A stretch of DNA of 19,099 nucleotides from Lachnospiraceae bacterium (GTDB lineage: Bacteria > Bacillota > Clostridia > Lachnospirales > Lachnospiraceae): assembly GCA_017420605.1 (NCBI GenBank), contig JAFOIS010000128.1, forward strand, positions 1-19,099. The letters run 5' to 3'. The stretch's first letter is position 1, and each line of letters begins with the position of its first letter. Of the stretch, positions 1 through 7,859 are shown piece by piece. The translations under genes were made by a program, and so were the position numbers. The notes under the pieces are model-generated. The model was not told the origin of the DNA, made no database searches, and saw nothing but the letters and a program-made list of their open reading frames with translations.

Positions 1-807
1 ATCGACGAGACGAAAAAGCGTCTTGAGGCGGAACGCCTTGCCAGAAAACTCGCGGAAGAGGAGATCGACGTGACGCTTCCTTCCGTAAAATACGTAATGG
101 GGCATCCGCATCCCAACGAGATGGCGCTGCGTGAAGTCGAGCGCATCTTCGTGGGGATGGGATATGAAGTCATGTCCGGTCCGGAGATCGAATACGACGA
201 ATACAACTTCCGCAAGCTGAACATCCCGGACGGCCATCCGGCCAAGGACGAGCAGGATACCTTCTATATCACGAAGGACGTTCTTCTTCGTACCCAGACT
301 TCCCCGATCCAGGCGCGCCGTATGGAGGAAGGAAGACTGCCGATCCGGATGCTCTCCCCGGGACGCGTGTTCCGCGCGGACGAAGTGGACGCGACGCATT
401 CGCCGTCCTTCCACCAGATCGAAGGCCTTGTGGTCGACGAAGGCGTGACCTTTGCGGACCTTAAGGGGACGCTCGCTGTTTTCGCGAAAAAGCTGTTCGG
501 ACCGGAGACAAAGACGCGTTTCCGTCCGCATCATTTCCCGTTCACGGAACCGTCCGCGGAAATGGACGTCTCCTGCTTCAAATGCGGCGGCAAGGGCTGC
601 CGGTTCTGCAAGGGCGAGGGCTGGATCGAGATCCTGGGCTGCGGCATGGTGCATCCGCACGTCTTTGACATGTGCGGCATCGACAAGGAGAAATACACGG
701 GCTTCGCGTTCGGCGTCGGCCTGGAGCGCATCGCGGTCCTCAAGTACGAGATCGACGATATGCGCCTTTTGTATGAAAACGATATCCGGTTCCTGGAACA
801 GTTCTAA
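1..807 (+). CDS. pheS: Phenylalanyl-tRNA synthetase alpha subunit, 5' truncated by window edge
   Basis: The alpha chain of the (alpha-beta)2 phenylalanyl-tRNA synthetase carries the class II catalytic site that charges tRNA-Phe in the cytoplasm. The reading frame is open from base 1, so the start lies upstream. 268 codons are present; the E. coli protein has 327, so most of the N-terminal coiled-coil arm is missing, and the first visible residues ([16 protein letters not shown]) look like its end. Visible family signatures are GHPHPN near the start of the catalytic domain, the class II motif 2 region with [19 protein letters not shown], the Cys-rich stretch [17 protein letters not shown] followed by [10 protein letters not shown], and the C-terminal [18 protein letters not shown]. 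The gene stops 62 bp before pheT, as in the usual pheST operon. Identification is secure. Confidence 0.97.
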   Translation: MDETKKRLEAERLARKLAEEEIDVTLPSVKYVMGHPHPNEMALREVERIFVGMGYEVMSGPEIEYDEYNFRKLNIPDGHPAKDEQDTFYITKDVLLRTQTSPIQARRMEEGRLPIRMLSPGRVFRADEVDATHSPSFHQIEGLVVDEGVTFADLKGTLAVFAKKLFGPETKTRFRPHHFPFTEPSAEMDVSCFKCGGKGCRFCKGEGWIEILGCGMVHPHVFDMCGIDKEKYTGFAFGVGLERIAVLKYEIDDMRLLYENDIRFLEQF

Positions 808-869
808 GATCCGCGCAAAGTACGCAAAGACGCCCTTCGCAAAGAAGCGGCGGAAAACGGGGTAAATAC

Positions 870-3287
870 ATGAATACATCATTATCTTGGATCAGACAGT
901 ACGTTCCGGATCTTCACGTCACGGCGAAGGAGTACGCCGACGCCATGACGCTTTCCGGGACCAAGGTGGAAAGCTATACGGAACTCGACAAAAACCTTTC
1001 GAAGATCGTGGTCGGCAAGGTGCTCACGTGCGAGATACATCCGAATTCGGATCATCTCCATATCTGCACCGTCGACGTCGGCAGTGACGTCCTGCAGATC
1101 GTCTGCGGCGCGCCGAATGTTGCGGAAGGCCAGAAGGTGCCGGTCGTTCTGGACGGCGGACGCGTCGCCGGCGGCCATGACGGCAATATGGCGGAGAACG
1201 GGATCGAGATCCATGCCGGGAAGCTCCGCGGCGTCGAATCGAACGGCATGATCTGCTCGATCGAAGAGCTCGGGAGCACCCGGGAGTTCTATCCCGAGGC
1301 GCCGGAATACGGCATCTACGTTTTCCCGGAGGATACGCCGGTCGGCGCAGATGCCATCGAACTGCTCGGCCTGCATGATGCCGTGATCGAATACGAGATC
1401 ACGTCGAACCGTGTGGACTGCTACAGCGTGATCGGCATCGCCAGGGAAGCGGCGGCGACGTTCGATCTGCCGTTCCACCCGCCCGTGATCCCGGTGACAG
1501 GGAACGGCGAGAAAGCCTCCGATTACATCGAAGTCGAAGACAGGGAGCCGGATCTGTGCCCGCGGTATATCGGCCGCGTCGTGAAGAATGTCAAGATCGG
1601 TCCGTCGCCGAAATGGATGCAGCGGTGCCTTGCCTCGAATGGGATCCGTCCGATCAACAACGTCGTCGATATCACGAACTACATCATGGAAGAGTACGGC
1701 CAGCCGATGCACAGCTTCGACTACGATACCATCGCCGGCCATAAGATCGTGATCCGCCGCGCCGGCGCGGACGAGACCTTCGTCACCCTGGACGGCCAGG
1801 AGCGGAAGCTTGACGAGGACGTCCTCATGATCTGCGACGCGGAAAAGCCGGTTGCGATCGCCGGTATCATGGGCGGCGAGAATTCCATGATCACGGAAAA
1901 CGCGACGACGGTACTGTTCGAAGCGGCCTGCTTCAACGGCAACAACGTCCGCCGGTCCTCGCGCCGCATCGGTCTTGCCACGGACAGCTCGCAGAAGTTC
2001 GACAAGGGCCTCGATCCGAACAACGCCGAAGAGGCGATCGACCGCGCCTGCGCGCTGATGGAAGAGTTCGGCGACGGCGAAGTGGTCGGCGGCAGAGTCG
2101 ACGTTTATCCGGAAAAGCGGCTGCCCTCGCGCGTCGTTTTCGAACCTGAGAAGATCAACGCGCTCCTTGGCACGGCTTTTTCGGCGGAGGAGATGCTGGC
2201 GATCTTCCGGAAGCTCGAACTTTCCTATGACGAAGAAACGAACGAGATCGTCGCGCCGACGTTCCGTCAGGATATCCATACGACGGCCGACCTTGCCGAG
2301 GAAGTGATCCGGATCTACGGGTACGATAAGATCCCGACTACGCTCCCGCAGGGCGAGGTGACCGGCGGGGAGATCCCGTACGCTATGCGCATAGAGGATA
2401 TTTTCCGCAATACGGCGGAAGGCTGCGGCTTCTCGCAGGCCTACTGCTATTCCTTCGAGAGCCCGAAGGTCTTCGATAAGCTCCTGTATCCGCAGGACGC
2501 GAAGGAACGGGTCGCGATCCGGATCGCCAACCCGCTCGGCGAGGACTCCTCCGTCATGCGTTCCGTTCCGGTGAACGGGATCCTGACGTCGCTCGGCACG
2601 AACGCAAAGCGCCGCGCCGCCTCGGTACGTCTCTATGAAATGGGCAATATTTATCTTTCGGACGTTCCAGTCCCGGAAACGCTGCCGGAAGAGAGAATGC
2701 AGCTTACGCTCGGCATGTACGGCAACGGCGATTTCTTCACGATGAAGGGGATCCTCGAGGTGCTGCTTTCGAAGGTCGGGCTTCTCGGAAAGATCAACGT
2801 CGCAAAGGCCGATCCGAAGCCGTTCCTGCATCCGGGCCGCCAGGCCTCCGTTTCGTACGAAGGGGTGAAGATCGGATATCTCGGCGAAGTGCATCCGACC
2901 GTCATGGCCAATTACGGGATCACGCAGAAGGCGTACCTCCTTGTTCTCGATATGCCGGCGATCCTGCCGTTTACGACCTTCGACCGCAAGTATGAAGGCA
3001 TTGCGCGGACGCCTGCGGTATCGCGCGACATCTCGCTCGTCGTCCCGCACGCGGTGACCGCTGCCGAGATCGAGGCGATGCTTGCGCAGCGCGGCGGAAA
3101 GCTTCTGGAAAGCTATGCGCTGTTCGATCTTTATGAAGGCGACCAGGTCGAGGCAGGCAAGAAGTCGATGGCCTATACGCTCGTATTCCGCGACAAGGAA
3201 AAGACGCTCGGCGACGACGAGGTGGGTTCGGCCATGAAGAAGATCATGAACGGCCTTGCGTCCATGGGAATCGTGCTCCGAAGCTGA
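870..3287 (+). CDS. pheT: Phenylalanyl-tRNA synthetase beta subunit
   Basis: The beta chain of PheRS binds and positions tRNA-Phe and edits mischarged Tyr-tRNA-Phe. At 805 aa it is the usual full length. In order it shows: the N-terminal B1 segment; an EMAP/OB-type tRNA-binding domain at about residues 40-150 (IHPNSDHLHICTVDVG, VCGAPN); the B3/B4 editing domain at about 210-390 (RYIGRVVKNV, NVVDITNYIMEEYGQPMHSFD, IMGG); a B5 domain at about 405-475; a catalytic-like core (ANPLGEDSSVMR); and a C-terminal ferredoxin-fold anticodon-binding domain at about 710-805 (RTPAVSRDISLVV). The ATG at 870 follows a GGGG-type ribosome binding site 6-8 nt upstream. It is co-transcribed with pheS, and a strong intrinsic terminator lies 26 bp after the stop. 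Confidence 0.98.
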   Translation: MNTSLSWIRQYVPDLHVTAKEYADAMTLSGTKVESYTELDKNLSKIVVGKVLTCEIHPNSDHLHICTVDVGSDVLQIVCGAPNVAEGQKVPVVLDGGRVAGGHDGNMAENGIEIHAGKLRGVESNGMICSIEELGSTREFYPEAPEYGIYVFPEDTPVGADAIELLGLHDAVIEYEITSNRVDCYSVIGIAREAAATFDLPFHPPVIPVTGNGEKASDYIEVEDREPDLCPRYIGRVVKNVKIGPSPKWMQRCLASNGIRPINNVVDITNYIMEEYGQPMHSFDYDTIAGHKIVIRRAGADETFVTLDGQERKLDEDVLMICDAEKPVAIAGIMGGENSMITENATTVLFEAACFNGNNVRRSSRRIGLATDSSQKFDKGLDPNNAEEAIDRACALMEEFGDGEVVGGRVDVYPEKRLPSRVVFEPEKINALLGTAFSAEEMLAIFRKLELSYDEETNEIVAPTFRQDIHTTADLAEEVIRIYGYDKIPTTLPQGEVTGGEIPYAMRIEDIFRNTAEGCGFSQAYCYSFESPKVFDKLLYPQDAKERVAIRIANPLGEDSSVMRSVPVNGILTSLGTNAKRRAASVRLYEMGNIYLSDVPVPETLPEERMQLTLGMYGNGDFFTMKGILEVLLSKVGLLGKINVAKADPKPFLHPGRQASVSYEGVKIGYLGEVHPTVMANYGITQKAYLLVLDMPAILPFTTFDRKYEGIARTPAVSRDISLVVPHAVTAAEIEAMLAQRGGKLLESYALFDLYEGDQVEAGKKSMAYTLVFRDKEKTLGDDEVGSAMKKIMNGLASMGIVLRS

Positions 3288-3313
3288 GAACGGAAAAAAC
3301 ATATAACCAGCAG

Positions 3314-3338
3314 CGCCCGGCCAGGTGCCGGGCGTTTT
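3314..3338 (+). terminator. Intrinsic terminator of the pheST operon
   Basis: A perfect 8-bp G+C-only stem (CGCCCGGC at 3314-3321, GCCGGGCG at 3327-3334) with a 5-nt loop CAGGT is followed at once by TTTT (3335-3338). It sits 26 bp after the pheT stop and 30 bp before queA. The T-run is short, so some read-through into queA is possible. No convincing separate queA promoter was seen in the 30-bp gap. Confidence 0.85.
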
Positions 3339-3368
3339 CAGACACTGCATACACGGAACGGAACAGAA

Positions 3369-4448
3369 ATGACTGCACAGAAAGAAGCATTTGCCGAAAA
3401 GGAAGACCGGCCGGCCGACGGGCTGCGCACGGCCGATTACCGGTACGACCTGCCGGAAGAGCTGATCGCGCAGGACCCGCTTGCGGACCGCAGCGCCTCG
3501 CGCCTTATGGTACTCGACCGGAAGAGCGGCAAGACACATGAAGACGTTTTCCGGAATATCACGGATTATCTCCGTCCGGGAGACGTCCTCGTTCTCAACA
3601 ATACGCGCGTCATTCCCGCGCGCCTTCTCGGCGTGAAGGAAGGCACCGGCGCGAAGGTGGAGCTGCTCCTTCTCGTCCGGAAGAGCGCGGACACCTGGGA
3701 GACGCTCGCAAAGCCGGGGAAACGTCTGCATCCCGGCGACCGCGTGGATTTCGGTGAGGGCGCCCTTATCGCGGAGATCGTCGAAAAACTGGACGAGGGG
3801 CGGATGATCGTGCGGTTCTTCTTTGAAGGGATCTTTGAAGAGGTACTGGATAAGCTCGGCGAGATGCCGCTTCCGCCGTATATCCATCATAAGCTGAAGG
3901 ACCGCGAACGCTACCAGACCGTCTACGCGAAGGTCGACGGTTCCGCCGCAGCGCCGACGGCCGGACTGCATTTTACGAAAGAGCTGCTTGCGGAAGTGGA
4001 AGAGAAGGGCGTATCCGTCGCGTATGTGACGCTGCACGTCGGTCTCGGGACCTTCCGGCCGGTCAAGGTCGAAGACGTCACAAGCCATACGATGCATTCC
4101 GAGTATTTCGAGATCACGGAGGAGACGGCGGAGAAGATCAACGCCGCCCGGAAATGCAGCGGTCGCGTCATCTGCGTCGGCACGACGTCCTGCCGGACGA
4201 TCGAGAGCGCCGCAAAAGAAGACGGCTCGCTCTGCGCCGCCTCCGGCTGGACGGATATCTTCATTTATCCTGGCTACCGGTTTAAGATCATGGATGCGCT
4301 CATCACGAATTTCCATCTTCCGGAGAGTACGCTGCTTATGCTCGTTTCCGCGTTTGCGGGGCGGGAGAGGATCCTTGCGGCCTACGAGAAAGCCGTCGCG
4401 GAGCGGTTCCGTTTCTTCAGCTTCGGGGATGCCATGCTTATTGTCTGA
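3369..4448 (+). CDS. queA: S-adenosylmethionine:tRNA ribosyltransferase-isomerase
   Basis: QueA transfers and isomerises the ribosyl part of SAM onto 7-aminomethyl-7-deazaguanine at the wobble position of tRNAs for Tyr, His, Asn and Asp, giving epoxyqueuosine. The 359-aa product carries the family signatures in order: [47 protein letters not shown], the active-site region [23 protein letters not shown] and [20 protein letters not shown]. Typical QueA proteins begin only a few residues before [10 protein letters not shown]. This one has an extra polar N-terminal extension of about 20 residues ([18 protein letters not shown]). No ATG or GTG lies nearer the conserved block, and a GGAACGGAACAG purine stretch precedes the ATG at 3369, so that start is kept. 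The last 11 bp overlap the convergent gene at 4438-5244. Confidence 0.96.
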   Translation: MTAQKEAFAEKEDRPADGLRTADYRYDLPEELIAQDPLADRSASRLMVLDRKSGKTHEDVFRNITDYLRPGDVLVLNNTRVIPARLLGVKEGTGAKVELLLLVRKSADTWETLAKPGKRLHPGDRVDFGEGALIAEIVEKLDEGRMIVRFFFEGIFEEVLDKLGEMPLPPYIHHKLKDRERYQTVYAKVDGSAAAPTAGLHFTKELLAEVEEKGVSVAYVTLHVGLGTFRPVKVEDVTSHTMHSEYFEITEETAEKINAARKCSGRVICVGTTSCRTIESAAKEDGSLCAASGWTDIFIYPGYRFKIMDALITNFHLPESTLLMLVSAFAGRERILAAYEKAVAERFRFFSFGDAMLIV

Positions 4449-5244
4449 TATACGGCTTGAACCTTGCGATCTTGCTCTCGTTTGCGTTGTCAGTATGGAC
4501 CGTGCTGTCCTGGTGCCTGTCTTCGTGACAGTCGCTGTAGCTGCCGCGGGAATCGGTATGCCTTCTGCGGCCGTTCGTGTTCGCCACGGTCCTTCCGTTC
4601 GGATAGCGGATATAATCGTAATAATCCGTACGATCCGTATGAAAGCCGCCCGGTTTATCGGAGTGGCTTTTGCTGTCCGCATGGGCCCATGCCTTGAGCT
4701 TGGGCCAGAATTCCTCGACGATCTCGGGATACTGCGCGGCGGCTTTCACAAGAAACTCGGTGCGCCCCGTATCGTACATCCCGGTCTGCGTGACCGAATC
4801 CACCTCTTTGCGGATCGCCTCTCTGTCGCCGGCTGAAAGATAGCCGTCAAGAAGTTCCTTCCGTCTTATCCTGGCGCAGTTCTTTACGTCAGGAAGGGGC
4901 GCCTTGTTTATGATGTTCAGCAGCTCACCGGTGTCGGTCATGCTGCGGATCTTTTTCTGCGCGAATGCGGCCCGCAATTTGGAACGGGAATACCATCCCG
5001 GACGACGGTCTCTGTTTTTGATCACGACCACGATCCCGACGATCAGCACGATCAGGCACAGGATCAGCCGGATGCTGTATCTGCCGCCGATATGCAGAAA
5101 AGCAAAACGCAGCCGGACGATAAAGGAAGCCTTTCTGAGATCGGACATAAGCATCAGAAAAATACGCGCCGGTCTCCATCCTACGAGTATGCTGACGACA
5201 ATGAGGAACCATCCTGTGAAGCGGCTGTTACTGTCTCCGTTCAT
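4438..5244 (-). CDS. Small membrane protein with two predicted helices and a His/Asp-rich tail, function unknown
   Basis: I do not recognise this 268-aa protein. It has a short hydrophobic segment at residues 11-23 ([13 protein letters not shown]), a basic linker, and a strong transmembrane helix at about 57-76 ([20 protein letters not shown]). A charged, mostly soluble region of about 190 residues follows. Residues 195-260 are highly polar and contain three HTD triplets (202-204, 229-231, 250-252) plus many Tyr, Asn and Arg. The longer open frame reaches back to 5298, but the ATG at 5244 is preferred because AAAGGA lies 9 nt upstream. The gene begins 73 bp after the twin radical SAM gene on the same strand, so they are probably co-transcribed, and it ends 11 bp inside the queA 3' end. 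It could be a partner, a transporter accessory or a substrate of that enzyme; none of these is shown by sequence alone. Confidence 0.7.
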   Translation of the reverse strand: MNGDSNSRFTGWFLIVVSILVGWRPARIFLMLMSDLRKASFIVRLRFAFLHIGGRYSIRLILCLIVLIVGIVVVIKNRDRRPGWYSRSKLRAAFAQKKIRSMTDTGELLNIINKAPLPDVKNCARIRRKELLDGYLSAGDREAIRKEVDSVTQTGMYDTGRTEFLVKAAAQYPEIVEEFWPKLKAWAHADSKSHSDKPGGFHTDRTDYYDYIRYPNGRTVANTNGRRRHTDSRGSYSDCHEDRHQDSTVHTDNANESKIARFKPYIRQ

Positions 5245-5253
5245 TGGGAACCA

Positions 5254-5259
5254 TCCTTT
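5254..5259 (-). promoter_or_regulatory. Ribosome binding site fixing the start at 5244
   Basis: On the minus strand this reads AAAGGA, 9 nt before the ATG at 5244-5242. No comparable site precedes the upstream in-frame start at 5298. Confidence 0.6.
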
Positions 5260-5317
5260 CAAAGCGGTTTTGGCGGTGTGTTTCTCTTTATGCTGCACCG
5301 GGTCTTTGGCGGCGCAT

Positions 5318-7657
5318 CTATTCCGTTAAGTACTTCTTCGCTTCGGCAATCAGCTCCCGCGCTCTCAGCTGCAGGTGGCCGCATACCGGCGGAGCGGTAT
5401 CCGGATCGGTCTCTTCCCGGTTGCCCCACGCGCGGCAGGCCCCGCCGCAGAGGTACCGGAGCTTGCAGTCGCGGCATTTCCGGATCGTATCCACGGTACA
5501 GCCGCGGAGTCTTGTAAAGGCCGGCGCAAGGAGTACTTTTTCAAGACCCTCATCCATCACGTTTCCGAGATAAGAGTGTTCTGTCTGCCATGCGTAGCAC
5601 GGGTAGGAGCGCCCGTCCGGGCAGATATATATGTTCTGGCCGATGCCGCAGCTCAGCATGGGGGTAAACGGGTGTTTCAGAAGATCCCGGACCGCTTCGT
5701 GCTGGTTGATGCATTCGCAGAAGGGCGGTTCGTCGGATTCCGCGGCGCGCCCGAGCGGCAGAAGAGGGCGGAACCGGACACGCGGGATGTCGAGCTGCGC
5801 ACCGAGCGCTCTGACGCTCCGGCCCGGATCGCCGTTGATCTCCGAGGCGGGCAGGACACAGGCGAGCGACAGTTCCCCGCCGCCCGGGACGCTGCGCATA
5901 AGCGCACGGTAACGGATACAGTTCGATACGGTCGCGTCATAGGTCCCCGTGCCGCGCCGCATATCATGCGTCTTTTGATCGCCGTCGACGCTGACGACGA
6001 CCTGGTCGAACGCGCGCGCGACCGAAAGGAGCTCTTCGTCCGAAAACTTACCGGCAAGGTTTGTGCGCAGGATGACATTGCTGCCGCGGCCCCGAAGTGC
6101 GGTGCAGAGGGCAAGGAGCGCGCCGCGCTCCCGGTGGAAAAGGGGTTCTCCGCCCGTGAAGATGAGCTGCCGGAACCCGAGCCGGATCGCTTCTTCCGAA
6201 AGTTTTGCGATCTCCGGGACGGGCATTTCTTCCGTGCGCTCCCCTCCGGCCGAGGCATAGCAGTGCGCGCACCGGAGATTACAGCGGAACGTCGTATGGA
6301 TGTAGCAGTTGTTGAGATTCGAGCGCTCGCGCTTGAGGCGCCGTTCCATCACGGCAAGCGTATCCTTCGTACTCTCAAAACCGGCGGAAAAATGCGAATC
6401 GGTCATGAAACGCGCGGCCCGGTCAAGATCCGGAAAGGCGCCGAGCGCATAGGCTCCGAGGATACGCCGTGCATTCTCGGCGATGACCGAAGGATGCGGC
6501 TTATATGCCAGTGAGATGTAAGGACCGCTCCGCAGGAAAAGATGTTCGTCTTTTTCCGGCGGACGGCGGATGGCTTCCAGGTTTTCCGGCAGGGAGGATT
6601 CCCCGACGACCTTCTCTTTCAGATATGCGTAGATACGCCGGTATGCGCCGCAGAGCGGATCGATCACCCCGTCTCCAGAGGCGAGAGCGTTATAGTAGCA
6701 GCCGCCGCGGCAGATCGAAAGATACGGGCAGTCACGGCATCGCTTCGAAACTTCCTCCTCCCGCTCCTTAAGGGCCTGCCAGGCGGGACTGGCAAAAAGC
6801 GCGCCGGCGTCCGGACTTTCGAAGATGTTCCCGAGACGGAATTTTTCGATCCCGGCCATTCGCTGGCAGCCCGTGATATCACCGGTCGGGGAAACGGCGA
6901 GAAACATGCCCAGACAGTCCTGCATCGTGCAGACGCCGGGTTCGCCCAGAACGACCGCGCGGCAGTAGTGGTCGAGCGTAGAGACGGAGAAGTATTTCCG
7001 GTTTTTGATGTACCAGGGGTAAATGCCGATGATGGCGTCGGCGTATTCCTCCGCGGTAAGCGCGAAGGGATCGGGGTCCGCAGGGGCGTTCATGCCCCTT
7101 ACCGCCGCGTGCAGAACGGGATTGATCCCCTGGTCGCGGAAGAAGGTAAGGATCTCCTGTATCTTCGGAAGAGAGGCGCGCGTCAGGGTGACGATCGCAC
7201 CGGTCTCCTGACCGGCGCTTCTGGCCATTTCGACCGACGCCATGGTGCGCTGAAAGTAGCCGGCGCCGCGGTTTGCGTCGCAGATCGCTTCGGGACCGTC
7301 GAGGCTCGTCCCGATCGACACATGGTATTCCCGGAAGAGGGAAAGAAAACGAGCATCAAGGTTCCACAGGTTGGACTGCACGCTGAAGGAGACCGGGATA
7401 CCGCCGGGCGGACGGGACAGCTCCGCAAGCAGGGTCTCCCAGACCTCGTACGATGCGAGAAGAGGCTCGCCGCCGTGGAAAATGACCGACAGCTGCGGCA
7501 GCGAAAGCGCGGAAGATATGCGGTGTACGAAGCGCACAGTCTCTTCCGCGGTACGTTTATCCATCTGCGGTCCCTTGTGCGGCCCGAAGCAGTATCTGCA
7601 GGAGGCCTGGCACGACAGCGACGGAACGATCATAAATGTCGGGGATATGCCGTTCAT
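5318..7657 (-). CDS. Tandem (twin) radical SAM/SPASM protein, probable peptide- or protein-modifying enzyme
   Basis: The 779-aa protein contains two complete radical SAM + SPASM modules in one chain. Module 1 has CxxxCxxC at C16, C20 and C23 (CQASCRYC), HGGEP at 61-65, and a SPASM domain with C243, C248, C264 and the CX2CX5CX3C block C307/C310/C316/C320, then C336. It resembles anaerobic sulfatase-maturase-type enzymes. Residues of about 350-445 form a linker without Cys. Module 2 has CxxxCxxC at C459, C463 and C466 (CNLRCAHC), TGGEP at 501-505, and a second SPASM with C670, C679, C687 and CX2CX5CX3C at C728/C731/C737/C741, then C759. Such proteins use SAM-cleaving [4Fe-4S] clusters, and SPASM members commonly modify peptides or proteins; the substrate here is unknown. 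The frame stays open to a TTG at 7768, but that lies upstream of the promoter, so the ATG at 7657 was chosen. No sulfatase or obvious precursor peptide is in the window. Confidence 0.9.
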   Translation of the reverse strand: MNGISPTFMIVPSLSCQASCRYCFGPHKGPQMDKRTAEETVRFVHRISSALSLPQLSVIFHGGEPLLASYEVWETLLAELSRPPGGIPVSFSVQSNLWNLDARFLSLFREYHVSIGTSLDGPEAICDANRGAGYFQRTMASVEMARSAGQETGAIVTLTRASLPKIQEILTFFRDQGINPVLHAAVRGMNAPADPDPFALTAEEYADAIIGIYPWYIKNRKYFSVSTLDHYCRAVVLGEPGVCTMQDCLGMFLAVSPTGDITGCQRMAGIEKFRLGNIFESPDAGALFASPAWQALKEREEEVSKRCRDCPYLSICRGGCYYNALASGDGVIDPLCGAYRRIYAYLKEKVVGESSLPENLEAIRRPPEKDEHLFLRSGPYISLAYKPHPSVIAENARRILGAYALGAFPDLDRAARFMTDSHFSAGFESTKDTLAVMERRLKRERSNLNNCYIHTTFRCNLRCAHCYASAGGERTEEMPVPEIAKLSEEAIRLGFRQLIFTGGEPLFHRERGALLALCTALRGRGSNVILRTNLAGKFSDEELLSVARAFDQVVVSVDGDQKTHDMRRGTGTYDATVSNCIRYRALMRSVPGGGELSLACVLPASEINGDPGRSVRALGAQLDIPRVRFRPLLPLGRAAESDEPPFCECINQHEAVRDLLKHPFTPMLSCGIGQNIYICPDGRSYPCYAWQTEHSYLGNVMDEGLEKVLLAPAFTRLRGCTVDTIRKCRDCKLRYLCGGACRAWGNREETDPDTAPPVCGHLQLRARELIAEAKKYLTE

Positions 7658-7693
7658 CCTGGGTCCATATGACGAAATGCGGGATCCACAGTC

Positions 7694-7720
7694 AGTATAC
7701 CATAGGATAGGATCGTACAA
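7694..7720 (-). promoter_or_regulatory. Promoter of the twin radical SAM operon, extended -10
   Basis: Read on the minus strand: -35 TTGTAC (7720-7715), 15-bp spacer, and -10 TATACT (7699-7694) preceded by TGG, which is an extended -10 element that can offset the short spacer. The predicted transcript start near 7687 leaves about a 30-nt leader before the ATG at 7657. That supports this ATG rather than the TTG at 7768. Confidence 0.6.
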
Positions 7721-7751
7721 AACACTATATCGGAAAAACAGGCGTCCGGTG

Positions 7752-7780
7752 TAATGATTTGCGGTCAACTGCTGTCATTA
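7752..7780. promoter_or_regulatory. Imperfect dyad in the divergent control region, possible operator
   Basis: TAATGA (7752-7757) and TCATTA (7775-7780) form outer arms. GCGGT (7761-7765) and ACTGC (7768-7772) form inner arms with one G:T-type mismatch. The outer spacings differ by one base (3 versus 2), so the symmetry is imperfect. It lies just upstream of the -35 of the plus-strand promoter and about 30 bp upstream of the -35 of the minus-strand promoter. A regulator bound here could affect both. Confidence 0.35.
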
Positions 7781-7783
7781 TGA

Positions 7784-7812
7784 TTGTAATGGCCGGTCAT
7801 ACCCGATACAAT
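7784..7812 (+). promoter_or_regulatory. Promoter of the lipoprotein gene at 7860
   Basis: -35 TTGTAA (7784-7789), a 17-bp spacer and -10 TACAAT (7807-7812) match the housekeeping sigma consensus well. Transcription would begin near 7819, about 40 nt before the ATG. Confidence 0.65.
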
Positions 7813-7833
7813 AAAAAAAGAAGCGGTATCGGG
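7802..7833. promoter_or_regulatory. Inverted repeat over the -10 and start site, possible operator
   Basis: A perfect 8-bp inverted repeat, CCCGATAC (7802-7809) and GTATCGGG (7826-7833), is separated by 16 bp. The left arm overlaps the -10 TACAAT and the right arm covers roughly +8 to +15. That is a position where a bound repressor would block RNA polymerase. If fully transcribed it could not form an RNA hairpin, since the left arm is upstream of +1, so a DNA-binding site is the better reading. The regulator is unknown. Confidence 0.4.
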
Positions 7834-7859
7834 ATATTGAGATCAGGAACGGAGTTTTT

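Noticed and set aside
882..4682. A 1266-codon open frame on the minus strand opposite pheT and queA
   Set aside because: It covers two certain genes on the other strand, is rich in Arg, His and Asp as expected for an antisense frame of G+C-rich coding DNA, and shows no family motif.
5245..5317. Possible small precursor-peptide gene between the radical SAM gene and the membrane protein gene
   Set aside because: Only 73 bp separate them. The frame there simply runs into the membrane protein gene and shows no leader or core features.
5375..7672. Two long plus-strand open frames (5375-6514 and 6542-7672) opposite the radical SAM gene
   Set aside because: They have no recognisable motifs, while the minus-strand frame carries two full radical SAM/SPASM motif sets. 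They are antisense shadows.
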